From: Burkholderiales bacterium
Lineage (GTDB): Bacteria; Pseudomonadota; Gammaproteobacteria; Burkholderiales; Burkholderiaceae
Direction of reading: 5' to 3'
Assembly: GCA_947371645.1 (NCBI GenBank)
Contig: CANBQJ010000150.1
Coordinates: 1 to 9,061, forward strand
DNA length: 9,061 nt
Part shown: one piece after another, positions 1 to 6,820 of the stretch
How the letters are laid out: every line of letters begins with the position of its first letter
How positions within the stretch are numbered: position 1 is the first letter of the stretch
The notes under the pieces: generated by a model
What the model was told of the DNA's origin: nothing
What the model saw: the letters and a program-made list of their open reading frames with translations, nothing else
Database searches by the model: none
Made by a program: the position numbers and the translations under genes

Positions 1-3
1 CAT
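1..3 (-). CDS. Probable start codon of a gene leaving the left edge
   Basis: The reverse complement of positions 1-3 is ATG. It is preceded on the minus strand by GGAGA with a seven-base spacer (GGAGACCACAACATG, positions 15-1), a good Shine-Dalgarno arrangement of the same style as the other genes here. No further codon is visible, so the product cannot be named. The gene would follow the SafE-like gene on the same strand after 143 bases, so it may have its own promoter. Confidence 0.5.
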
Positions 4-146
4 GTTGTGGTCTCCGCGTTTGGCGTTTCCGTGTGTAGCCGATGTCAGGGATGACGACACCGTGAAACGATTCTAAGCGAGCGATTTCCATGCCGGGGTC
101 TTAGAACGACCGTATTCCTGGGCCAGGTTGTGGATTCGCCGCGCTT
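4..146 (-). promoter_or_regulatory. Intergenic region, possible promoter of the left-edge gene
   Basis: On the minus strand TAGAAT (75-70) matches the sigma-70 -10 consensus at five of six bases, but I see no good -35 at 16-18 bases from it. The hexamer overlaps one arm of an inverted repeat, TTCTAAG (71-77) with CTTAGAA (100-106), separated by 22 bases. A regulator site overlapping a promoter is possible but unproven. No clear terminator for the SafE-like gene was seen. Confidence 0.25.
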
Positions 147-962
147 TCACGCGCACCATGCACGCCATTGGGCCATCAGCAGGTGGTATGCACCCCAGGC
201 TGACATGGCTGCCAGCATGGCACCAGAAAGCCGCACAGCCCAACGCACGTCTGCGGTGCTGCTCAGTGCGGGCGGCGGCGCCTCCACTGTGGCCGGTGCC
301 GCACAGCTGGGCGCCGTTGTCGCCGGCTCGAACGTGTTGCGCATCCAGATGACCGGTACAGGCGTGGCACCTGTCGGGCCAGCGGCCAGCCCACGCAAGC
401 GCGCCAGCACTGCCGGCGCGGCCCACACACCCAAGGCACCAGGCACCGCAAAGCACAGCATGACCAGCGCGCCGCCTCGTGGGGAAGGTGCCAACGCCGC
501 GGTCATCACCGCCGCATACAGCAAGCCGCAAGGCAACAAGGCCCAGGCCATGCCGCCCAACAAGGGCGCCAGCCAGCGCATCAGCCTGGCGCCTGCCACC
601 GCACCTTGGCCGGCTTGCCAACGTGCCCTCGCCTGCCGAAAAATATCCTGCCCCAAGGTTTCCAGGAGCAAGGGCACTCTGCCGGTGAAGAGCAGCCAGA
701 GGCCCAGCAACGTGGCCGCCGCCTGCCCCATCACCCAAAAAGGTTGCAGGAAGCTGAACTGCCGCCCCCAGGCCGACGCCAGGCCGGCACTGGCCGCAGC
801 CACCGCGCCCAGCACCGCATAGCTGATGCACCGGCCCAGCAAGCTGAGCAACGGCACACCTCGCGGAAAGACCACGGCACAGGCCGAGCCACACATGGCC
901 GCGCAATGGGGCACCCCACCCAGGCCCATGAGCAGGGCCGTCAGCATCAGCCCGCTCAGCAC
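147..962 (-). CDS. Sulfite exporter TauE/SafE-like (DsbD_2-type) membrane protein
   Basis: Integral membrane protein of 271 residues (from GTG 962) or 266 (from ATG 947). The N-terminal helix carries HC-x3-C-G (H19, C20, C24), and a later helix carries LPCGLLY (C145). Both are typical of the family annotated as sulfite exporter TauE/SafE or cytochrome c biogenesis transmembrane region (DsbD_2 type). About six hydrophobic segments are visible, with a less hydrophobic loop around residues 190-235. Paired cysteines in helices suggest copper or thiol/disulfide transfer across the inner membrane; sulfite export is only the annotation name. Relatives are often found beside cbb3 oxidase assembly genes, so a role in oxidase maturation is plausible. 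It lies 45 bases after hemN, in the same frame as hemN with no ATG between, and neither start has a clear SD, so it may depend on hemN transcription and translation. Confidence 0.8.
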   Translation of the reverse strand: MLSGLMLTALLMGLGGVPHCAAMCGSACAVVFPRGVPLLSLLGRCISYAVLGAVAAASAGLASAWGRQFSFLQPFWVMGQAAATLLGLWLLFTGRVPLLLETLGQDIFRQARARWQAGQGAVAGARLMRWLAPLLGGMAWALLPCGLLYAAVMTAALAPSPRGGALVMLCFAVPGALGVWAAPAVLARLRGLAAGPTGATPVPVIWMRNTFEPATTAPSCAAPATVEAPPPALSSTADVRWAVRLSGAMLAAMSAWGAYHLLMAQWRAWCA

Positions 963-970
963 GGCAGGAA

Positions 971-1000
971 GCCCCGAAGCTGCCCGCGCACTTCGGGAGC
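971..1000 (-). other. Hairpin between hemN and the SafE-like gene
   Basis: CCCGAAG (973-979) pairs with CTTCGGG (991-997). Two more pairs (971-1000 and 972-999) extend the stem past a one-base bulge at 998, and the loop is 11 bases. It lies in the short hemN-safE gap. No run of U follows on the minus strand, so it is not a standard intrinsic terminator. It could modulate read-through, stabilise the mRNA or affect initiation of the downstream gene. Confidence 0.4.
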
Positions 1001-1007
1001 GATCACA

Positions 1008-2513
1008 TCAGATGATGCGAGAAAATCGCTGAAGGTTGCGGTCAGCCTGGAGATGACGATCAAACACCATGGCAATGGCCCGCACAAAATACCAGCCCAG
1101 GGCCGAGACACGTACACCATCGGACTCCATCTCGACCAGCCCCGACTCGACGAGCGGCGTCAGCTGTGCCAATTCAGGCCCGAAGTATTGCCGGAAATCC
1201 AGCAGGTAGGCGAGCTCGATGGACTCGATGTCCACCCTGCCCTGACACATGATGGCCATGATCACGGCACGCCGCACCAGGTCGTCTCGGCTGAGCGTCA
1301 GGCCACGTACCACCGGCAACACGCGGCGGCGCACGGCGTCGTAGTACTCGTCCAGGGTCTTGGCGTTCTGGGTGTAGTGCGGCCCCACGCGGCCAATCGC
1401 CGACACGCCCAGGCCGATCAGGTCCGAATCCGGCTGCGTGCTGTAGCCCTGGAAGTTGCGGTGAAGCCGCCCTTGCCTGCGAGCGACCGCGAGGCTGTCG
1501 TGTCGCAAGGCAAAGTGGTCCATGCCGATGTAGTCCCAGCCATGGGCACCCAGGGTGTCGATGGCCTGGGTCAACATGGTGAGCTTGTCGTCTGCCTTGG
1601 GCAGTTGTTCTGCGTCGATGCGACGCTGAGGCTTGAAACGTTGGGGCAGGTGAGCGTAAGCATAGAGCGCCACGCGGTCAGGCTTGAGCGCCACCACCTG
1701 CGCCAGGGTGCGCGCAAAGGTCTGAGGGTCTTGCTTGGGCAGCCCGTAGATCAGGTCCATGTTGATGGACTCGAATCCGGCCTCGCGCGCCGCGACCATC
1801 AAGGCCTCGACCTGCTCGTAAGACTGCACGCGGTGCACGGCGAGCTGCACCTGGGGGTCGAAGTCCTGCACACCCAGGCTCAGGCGGTTGAAGCCCATCT
1901 GCGCCAACCTGCGGATGCGGTCTGCGTCCACGGTACGCGGGTCCACTTCGATGGCGTATTCGCCACCCGGCACAAACCGGAAGAGGCCGCGAAGGTGAGT
2001 CAGCAAGTCCTCCAGCTGGGCGTCGCTCAGGAAGGTGGGGCTGCCTCCGCCCAGGTGCAGCTGAGACAGCGCCTGCCCCTTGCCCAGGCGCTCTACAACC
2101 AGGCCGACTTCGCCCTTGAGGACTTCAAGGTATTCGTCGGCGCGCTCATGGTGCTTGGTGATGACCTTGTTGCAGGCGCAGTAGTAGCACACCGACTCGC
2201 AGAACGGGATGTGGACGTACAGGGACAGCGGCGTGAACGCGCCACCTACCGCGCCGCCACCTTCCGCCCGCTGCGACAACGCCTGGGCGTATTGGGCGGG
2301 GCCGAAGGCCTCGACGAAGCGATCGGCTGTGGGGTAGGAGGTGTAGCGCGGGCCAGCGATGTCCAGCCGGGCCAGCAGGTCGCGTGGCACGCGGTGTGGC
2401 GCATCGTTGGAAGCCTGGGGGGCGGCGGGCGCACCGCTGACCGACGTGGCAGATGCCACTTCGACAGGCGCTGCGATGGCCGGACCTTGCGTGAAAGGAT
2501 GGTGAGCACTCAT
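1008..2513 (-). CDS. hemN: Oxygen-independent coproporphyrinogen III oxidase (HemN)
   Basis: Radical SAM enzyme that decarboxylates coproporphyrinogen III to protoporphyrinogen IX without oxygen, in the cytoplasm, supplying haem under low oxygen. The protein has 501 residues; the E. coli enzyme has about 457, and the difference is mainly an N-terminal extension of low complexity. After it come GPRYTSYPTADRF and the cluster motif C-x3-C-x2-C (C105, C109, C112, followed by AC), preceded by YVHIPF. Further family signatures are LHLGGGSPTFL and the segment NRLSLGVQDFDPQVQ, and the C-terminal HemN domain is complete. I chose ATG 2513 over an in-frame TTG at 2567, because the TTG would put the FNR box inside the gene. 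No SD precedes ATG 2513, which fits a leaderless message. It is divergent from fnr across that box. Confidence 0.96.
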   Translation of the reverse strand: MSAHHPFTQGPAIAAPVEVASATSVSGAPAAPQASNDAPHRVPRDLLARLDIAGPRYTSYPTADRFVEAFGPAQYAQALSQRAEGGGAVGGAFTPLSLYVHIPFCESVCYYCACNKVITKHHERADEYLEVLKGEVGLVVERLGKGQALSQLHLGGGSPTFLSDAQLEDLLTHLRGLFRFVPGGEYAIEVDPRTVDADRIRRLAQMGFNRLSLGVQDFDPQVQLAVHRVQSYEQVEALMVAAREAGFESINMDLIYGLPKQDPQTFARTLAQVVALKPDRVALYAYAHLPQRFKPQRRIDAEQLPKADDKLTMLTQAIDTLGAHGWDYIGMDHFALRHDSLAVARRQGRLHRNFQGYSTQPDSDLIGLGVSAIGRVGPHYTQNAKTLDEYYDAVRRRVLPVVRGLTLSRDDLVRRAVIMAIMCQGRVDIESIELAYLLDFRQYFGPELAQLTPLVESGLVEMESDGVRVSALGWYFVRAIAMVFDRHLQADRNLQRFSRII

Positions 2514-2547
2514 GCTTGGGAATGTGCCAAAGCGACACACGCAAGGG

Positions 2548-2561
2548 TTGATGTGGGTCAA
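2548..2561. promoter_or_regulatory. FNR box shared by the divergent hemN and fnr promoters
   Basis: TTGATGTGGGTCAA matches the FNR/Anr consensus TTGAT-N4-ATCAA at nine of ten specified bases. Its centre is 42 bases from the hemN ATG and 56 from the fnr ATG. A class II position (-41.5) would place the hemN transcription start on or next to the A of its ATG, and the fnr start near 2596. Weak -10-like hexamers lie where expected: CACATT (2526-2521, minus) and AACAAT (2583-2588, plus). FNR encoded next door is the obvious ligand, giving autoregulation plus control of hemN. Confidence 0.8.
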
Positions 2562-2582
2562 GGCCAATCATGAAGTTGGCGC

Positions 2583-2604
2583 AACAATGGATCAATCCTT
2601 GAGG
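2583..2604 (+). promoter_or_regulatory. Likely fnr -10 element and ribosome binding site
   Basis: AACAAT (2583-2588) matches four of six bases of the -10 consensus, about 28 bases from the centre of the FNR box to the hexamer's near edge. GAGG (2601-2604) lies six bases before ATG 2611 and decides the fnr start. It leaves a short leader of about 15 bases if transcription starts near 2596. Confidence 0.45.
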
Positions 2605-2610
2605 TTTCTC

Positions 2611-3429
2611 ATGTTGCAAAGCACAATCACCCCTGTTGACAGTACCTCCACAACCGAAAACGGCGCTTGTGTGCACAGCACAGCCAAGGCGCCATCGGGT
2701 TCGCCTTGCGCCATGAAACTGGATAGCTTCAAAGTCGCCTGCTCAAGTTGCAACCTGCGCGAGCTGTGTCTGCCTGTGGGCCTGAGTCAGCCACAGCTGA
2801 GCCACCTGGACACGCTGGTGGCCACGCGCAAGACGGTGAAGCGGGGCGATGCCCTCTTCCACACCGGCGACGCCTTCCGCTCGGTCTACGCCGTGCGCAC
2901 TGGCTTTTTCAAGACGCGCGTGTCCTCCGAAGATGGGCGCGACCAGGTCACGGGCTTCCAGATGGCCGGCGAGTTGCTGGGGCTGGATGGCATCAGCACC
3001 GACCGCCACGCCTGCGACGCCATCGCCCTGGAAGACTCCCAGGTCTGCGTGATTCCGTACAGCCAGCTGGAAGACTTGTCGCGCGAGTTCTCTGACCTGC
3101 AGCACCAGTTCCACAAGATCATGAGCCGTGAGATCGTGCGCGACCATGGCGTGATGCTCTTGCTGGGCAGCATGAGGGCCGAAGAGCGCCTCGCGGCCTT
3201 CTTGCTGAACCTCACGCAGCGCCTGCATGCACGCGGATTCTCTGCGTCTGCGCTGGTTTTGCGCATGACCCGCGAAGAAATCGGCAGCTACCTGGGTTTG
3301 AAACTGGAGACGGTGTCTCGGACCTTCTCGAAGTTCCAGGAAGAAGGCCTGCTGGAGGTCAAGCAGCGTGACATCCGGATCACCGACGAGCCAGGCCTCA
3401 AGGCACTGGTCAACAGCGTGCGTTGCTGA
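2611..3429 (+). CDS. fnr: FNR-type oxygen-sensing transcription regulator
   Basis: Crp/FNR-family regulator of 272 residues (E. coli FNR has 250). It carries the oxygen-labile [4Fe-4S] ligands C44-x2-C47-x5-C53 plus C146 in VCVIPY, matching the four cysteines of E. coli FNR. The cyclic-nucleotide-type beta roll covers about residues 65-160 (TGFQMAGELLGLDGI), followed by the long dimer helix and a helix-turn-helix with ETVSR, the E-x2-S-R reading of TTGAT half-sites. It should dimerise and bind DNA when oxygen is low, activating cbb3 oxidase and haem genes. ATG 2611 is chosen for its SD (GAGG). ATG 2587 and upstream in-frame starts lack one, and the longest version would overlap the FNR box and the hemN start. 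The about 35 residues before the cluster region are polar and poorly conserved in type. The gene is convergent with the 3532-3873 gene. Confidence 0.96.
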   Translation: MLQSTITPVDSTSTTENGACVHSTAKAPSGSPCAMKLDSFKVACSSCNLRELCLPVGLSQPQLSHLDTLVATRKTVKRGDALFHTGDAFRSVYAVRTGFFKTRVSSEDGRDQVTGFQMAGELLGLDGISTDRHACDAIALEDSQVCVIPYSQLEDLSREFSDLQHQFHKIMSREIVRDHGVMLLLGSMRAEERLAAFLLNLTQRLHARGFSASALVLRMTREEIGSYLGLKLETVSRTFSKFQEEGLLEVKQRDIRITDEPGLKALVNSVRC

Positions 3430-3441
3430 ACAAGCCACCTG

Positions 3442-3468
3442 GGCACAGATGCCTTGTTGGCATGTGCC
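3442..3468. other. Bulged hairpin just after fnr
   Basis: GGCACA (3442-3447) and TGCC (3450-3453) pair with TGTGCC (3463-3468) and GGCA (3459-3462). There is a two-base bulge (GA) and a five-base loop. It begins 13 bases after the fnr stop. No T-run follows on either strand, so it is not a terminator by itself; it may protect the 3' end of the fnr mRNA upstream of the true terminator. Confidence 0.4.
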
Positions 3469-3485
3469 GCGAGAAGCGCCATGAA

Positions 3486-3510
3486 AAATGCCCTCTCGAC
3501 GAGGGCATTT
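3486..3510. terminator. Bidirectional intrinsic terminator between fnr and the convergent small gene
   Basis: A perfect 10-bp stem (AAATGCCCTC at 3486-3495 with GAGGGCATTT at 3501-3510) has a five-base loop TCGAC. The run AAAAA (3484-3488) gives a U-tract for transcripts coming from the right, and TTT ends the stem for fnr transcripts. It lies 56 bases after the fnr stop and 21 bases after the stop of the 3532-3873 gene, so it can serve both. Confidence 0.85.
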
Positions 3511-3531
3511 CGACGTGTGAGCCCAGCGTGA

Positions 3532-3873
3532 TCAGGCGTGATGGTGCTGCTGGTGCGCGTGACGGGCACGTTGACTGCTGCGCCTTTGTGCACCTCGTGC
3601 TTCGCGGGCATCGGCCTGGGGCGTGAACTCGGCTTCGGTGCCCTGCGACTTCATCATCCAGTGGCTCACCAATGAAGCCACCGTGATCACCACCCAGAAA
3701 GTCAGGAACGACAGGCTGTAAGCCGTCTGGCTGTCGGGTTGCCAGTTGCCCCAGCGCAGGGTGGTCGGGTCCACCCAGGAAAAAACCACCATTTCCATCA
3801 CCGCAGCAGCCAAAAAGGCCGGCCAGAGGATCTGCGCCGCATGCAGTGCGCGTTGCGAAGCTTGTTGTGCCAT
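3532..3873 (-). CDS. Small two-helix membrane protein with histidine-rich tail, function unknown
   Basis: The protein has 113 residues. ATG 3873 is preceded by GAGGAG with a good spacer, which decides it over an upstream in-frame ATG at 3909 that lacks this signal. Two hydrophobic helices are visible, about residues 15-34 (starting ILWPAFLAAAVMEM) and 52-73. They are joined by a Trp-rich loop (DPTTLRWGNWQPDSQ). The tail from about 75 is arginine-rich and ends ARHAHQQHHHA, with five histidines in the last nine residues. By the positive-inside rule both ends face the cytoplasm. Small proteins of this shape occur beside fnr/cco genes in Burkholderiales as I recall, but I cannot name a function. 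A role in cbb3 assembly or metal handling is only inferred from position. It lies 111 bases after the fixH-like gene, so it may be in that operon or have its own promoter. Confidence 0.8.
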   Translation of the reverse strand: MAQQASQRALHAAQILWPAFLAAAVMEMVVFSWVDPTTLRWGNWQPDSQTAYSLSFLTFWVVITVASLVSHWMMKSQGTEAEFTPQADAREARGAQRRSSQRARHAHQQHHHA

Positions 3874-3910
3874 GCCTGTCTCCTCGTGTCTCGAAAAGGA
3901 CACAGCCACA

Positions 3911-3925
3911 TGTTCCGCCCGAACA
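3911..3925. promoter_or_regulatory. Perfect inverted repeat upstream of the 113-residue protein gene
   Basis: TGTTC-CGCCC-GAACA is a perfect 5-bp inverted repeat with a five-base spacer, 38 bases upstream of ATG 3873. It has the shape of a dimeric regulator site but I cannot assign a regulator. It is not the LexA pattern (GAAC-N4-GTTC), because the arms are in the opposite order. Confidence 0.3.
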
Positions 3926-3947
3926 ACTCGCGTGTAACCGGTAATTT

Positions 3948-3962
3948 CCCCTAAAACAGGGG
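3948..3962 (-). other. Small hairpin downstream of the fixH-like gene
   Basis: On the minus strand CCCCT-GTTTT-AGGGG forms a 5-bp stem with a five-base loop, 22 bases after the stop of the fixH-like gene. It is followed by AAATT rather than a T-run, so it is at best a weak terminator or pause site between that gene and the small membrane protein gene. Confidence 0.3.
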
Positions 3963-3984
3963 GGTTGACCCAATACAGATCAAT

Positions 3985-4245
3985 TCAGTGCTCTGCTGGC
4001 TGGCGCGCGGCGTCCAGGGCATGGTTACGCGCCTGCTCGGCGGGGGCATCCTTGATCGTGACCATGGGCTGGGGCGATGTGTCCAGCACGGGGTCGACAT
4101 GGCGCACGGCTATGCCCACCGTGTAGAGCGACGCCACAACGACCGATGCAGGCCCACCTACCACCAACCAGACGATGGGGTAACGCCACCAGGGGCGCTT
4201 GCGGTCGGCTTCGGAGGGCTGCTGCGGATTGGACGGGTTGGCCAT
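3985..4245 (-). CDS. ccoH: Short FixH/CcoH-like cbb3 oxidase assembly protein
   Basis: The protein has 86 residues. A polar N-terminus leads into KRPWWRYPIVW and a single membrane helix (about residues 23-47, containing VVGGPASVVVASLY), then a short outside tail containing EQARNHALDAARQ. The WW-x-P-x2-W start, the GGP in the helix and the QARNHA tail are what I know from short proteins annotated FixH in Burkholderiales. Classical FixH/CcoH is about 150-170 residues with a folded periplasmic domain, which this one lacks. CcoH binds CcoN and is needed for a stable cbb3 complex in Rhodobacter. The start has GAGGAG, which overlaps the ccoG stop as TGAGGAG; the gap to ccoG is nine bases, so the two are co-transcribed and probably translationally coupled. 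The symbol is assigned mainly by context. Confidence 0.75.
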   Translation of the reverse strand: MANPSNPQQPSEADRKRPWWRYPIVWLVVGGPASVVVASLYTVGIAVRHVDPVLDTSPQPMVTIKDAPAEQARNHALDAARQPAEH

Positions 4246-4254
4246 GGTGGCTCC

Positions 4255-5733
<1,479 letters not shown>

Positions 5734-5758
5734 GGACTGCTCGCTGGAAGCTCTTACG

Positions 5759-5786
5759 TGAATACCCCATAGGGTATCAAAGCCAA
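5759..5786 (-). promoter_or_regulatory. Possible ccoG promoter
   Basis: On the minus strand TTGGCT (5786-5781, four of six -35 bases) is followed after 16 bases by TATTCA (5764-5759, three of six -10 bases). Transcription would start near 5752, about 19 bases before the ccoG ATG. Both boxes are weak, as in activator-dependent promoters. The spacer is almost filled by the palindrome at 5762-5777. Confidence 0.35.
5762..5777. promoter_or_regulatory. 16-bp palindrome resembling a CsoR/CstR-family operator, upstream of ccoG
   Basis: ATACCCCATAGGGTAT is a perfect palindrome of 6-bp arms around CATA, ending 29 bases before the ccoG start. The TACCC...GGGTA layout resembles operators of the CsoR/CstR/RcnR (DUF156) repressors that sense Cu(I), other metals or reactive sulfur species. 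This is pattern recognition from memory; no such regulator gene is in the window and the assignment is unproven. Confidence 0.45.
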
Positions 5787-5787
5787 A

Positions 5788-5811
5788 CCCGCCAGGGCGA
5801 ACCTTGGCGGG
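5788..5811 (-). terminator. Terminator of the ccoNOQP operon
   Basis: CCCGCCA (5788-5794) pairs with TGGCGGG (5805-5811) around a ten-base loop. On the minus strand the stem is followed by TTTGGCTTT, a broken T-run, 60 bases after the ccoP stop. On the plus strand CTTTCTT follows, so it could act both ways. It separates ccoP from ccoG, although read-through is likely given the imperfect T-run. Confidence 0.65.
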
Positions 5812-5816
5812 CTTTC

Positions 5817-5830
5817 TTGACTCAGATCAC
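5817..5830. promoter_or_regulatory. FNR/CRP-like site between ccoP and ccoG
   Basis: TTGACTCAGATCAC matches TTGAT-N4-ATCAA at eight of ten specified bases; the mismatches are base 5 and base 14. Read on the other strand it also fits TGTGA-N6-TCAcA in part. Its centre is about 71 bases upstream of the ccoG start predicted from the weak promoter, a spacing used by class I FNR sites. It could equally be chance, because it overlaps the ccoP 3' flank and small hairpins. Confidence 0.3.
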
Positions 5831-5840
5831 AAGACCTGAG

Positions 5841-5863
5841 CGCCCGGCGACGTACCCCGGGCG
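5841..5863 (-). other. GC-rich hairpin immediately after ccoP
   Basis: CGCCCGG (5841-5847) pairs with CCGGGCG (5857-5863) around a nine-base loop, starting seven bases after the ccoP stop codon. No T-run follows on the minus strand. It probably acts as a 3' mRNA stabiliser or a pause element ahead of the terminator at 5788-5811. Confidence 0.4.
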
Positions 5864-5870
5864 TGTCGGC

Positions 5871-6806
5871 TCACTTCACCGAAGCGGTCTGAACCGGGTG
5901 GGACAGGCTCCACACATAGGCCCCAACCAGACGGATCTGGTCGGCACTCAGGCGCGCGTCCTGTGCAGGCATGATGTTCAGCTTGCCCTTGTTGACCATG
6001 GCCATGATGGCTTCTTCACCAAAGCCATGCAACCAGATCTTGTCGCTCAGGTTGGGGGCGCCAATCGCCTGGTTGCCCTTGCCATCCGGGCCGTGGCAAG
6101 CGCCACAGATCTGCTTGAACTTCGCCTTGCCCAGCTCGGCCAGGATCGAGTTGTGACCCGCACCAGACAGGCTCAACACGTAGTTGGCAACCTGGCGAAC
6201 CTCTTCCGGCGTGCCCACGGCAGGGGCCATCACCGGCATCTGACCACGGCGACCATGGGTGATCGTCTCGATGATCTTGTCCGGCGTGCCACCGTGGATC
6301 CAGTCGTTGTCGGTGAGGTTGGGGAAGCCCTTGTTGCCCTTCGCGTCCGAGCCGTGGCAAGCGGCACAGTTGTTCAGGAACAGGCGCTCACCGATGGCAT
6401 GGGCCTGACCGTCGCGGGCCAGATCTTCAAAGGAAGCGTTCTTGAAGCGGGCAAAGATCTTGTCCTGCTCCACAGAAGCCTTCTTGATTTCAGCCTCCAG
6501 CTGACCGCGCGACGTCCAGTTCAGCTTGCCCTTGTTGTCACCCAGGCCGGGGTACAGCGTCAGGTAGCCGGCGGCAAACGCCAGGGTCATGATGAACAAC
6601 ACCAACCACCAGCGCGGCAGCGGGTTGTTGAGCTCACGCAGGTCTTCGTCCCAAACGTGGCCGGTGGTCTTGTCGACATTGCCCTGGGCATCGTAGATGA
6701 CCTTGTGGCGCGCGGCGCCGATGAGCACGATGCCGCAATACACCAGACCAAACACAACGATCGCGATGACGTACCACGACCATCCACTGCTAATGAAGTC
6801 GCTCAT
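5871..6806 (-). CDS. ccoP: cbb3 oxidase subunit III, dihaem cytochrome c (CcoP)
   Basis: Membrane-anchored dihaem cytochrome c of 311 residues that takes electrons from periplasmic cytochromes and passes them to CcoO. Two N-terminal helices (about residues 8-30 and 66-86) are joined by a loop holding DEDLRELNNPLPRWW, typical of CcoP. Two periplasmic cytochrome domains follow, with haem c motifs C147-A-A-C150-H151 and C234-G-A-C237-H238. Likely methionine ligands lie in GQMPVM and NIMPAQ. The length is that of the family. ATG 6806 has SD GGAGG seven bases upstream. A TTG at 6824 in the same frame overlaps ccoQ and is not favoured. It is the last gene of the operon and follows ccoQ by 14 bases. 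Confidence 0.98.
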   Translation of the reverse strand: MSDFISSGWSWYVIAIVVFGLVYCGIVLIGAARHKVIYDAQGNVDKTTGHVWDEDLRELNNPLPRWWLVLFIMTLAFAAGYLTLYPGLGDNKGKLNWTSRGQLEAEIKKASVEQDKIFARFKNASFEDLARDGQAHAIGERLFLNNCAACHGSDAKGNKGFPNLTDNDWIHGGTPDKIIETITHGRRGQMPVMAPAVGTPEEVRQVANYVLSLSGAGHNSILAELGKAKFKQICGACHGPDGKGNQAIGAPNLSDKIWLHGFGEEAIMAMVNKGKLNIMPAQDARLSADQIRLVGAYVWSLSHPVQTASVK

Positions 6807-6820
6807 TTGAGAGCCTCCGA

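Noticed and set aside
118..128. CCTGGGCCAGG as a terminator after the SafE-like gene
   Set aside because: A one-base centre cannot form a hairpin loop and no T-run follows on the minus strand.
2514..2567. Longer hemN from TTG 2567
   Set aside because: It would place the FNR box within the coding region and adds residues unlike the family; ATG 2513 is preferred.
606..2573. 655-codon open frame on the plus strand opposite hemN and the SafE-like gene
   Set aside because: It is antisense to two well-identified genes, its product has no recognisable domain and is rich in R, H, Q and A as expected from reading GC-rich codons backwards, and no convincing SD was seen.
2512..2610. Longer fnr from 2512 or ATG 2587
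   Set aside because: The longest form overlaps the hemN start and the FNR box, and ATG 2587 lacks an SD, whereas GAGG precedes ATG 2611.
3965..3983. Apparent FNR site upstream of the small membrane gene (TTGAC and ATCAA half-sites)
   Set aside because: The half-sites are nine bases apart instead of four; the best four-base-spaced reading matches only seven of ten bases.
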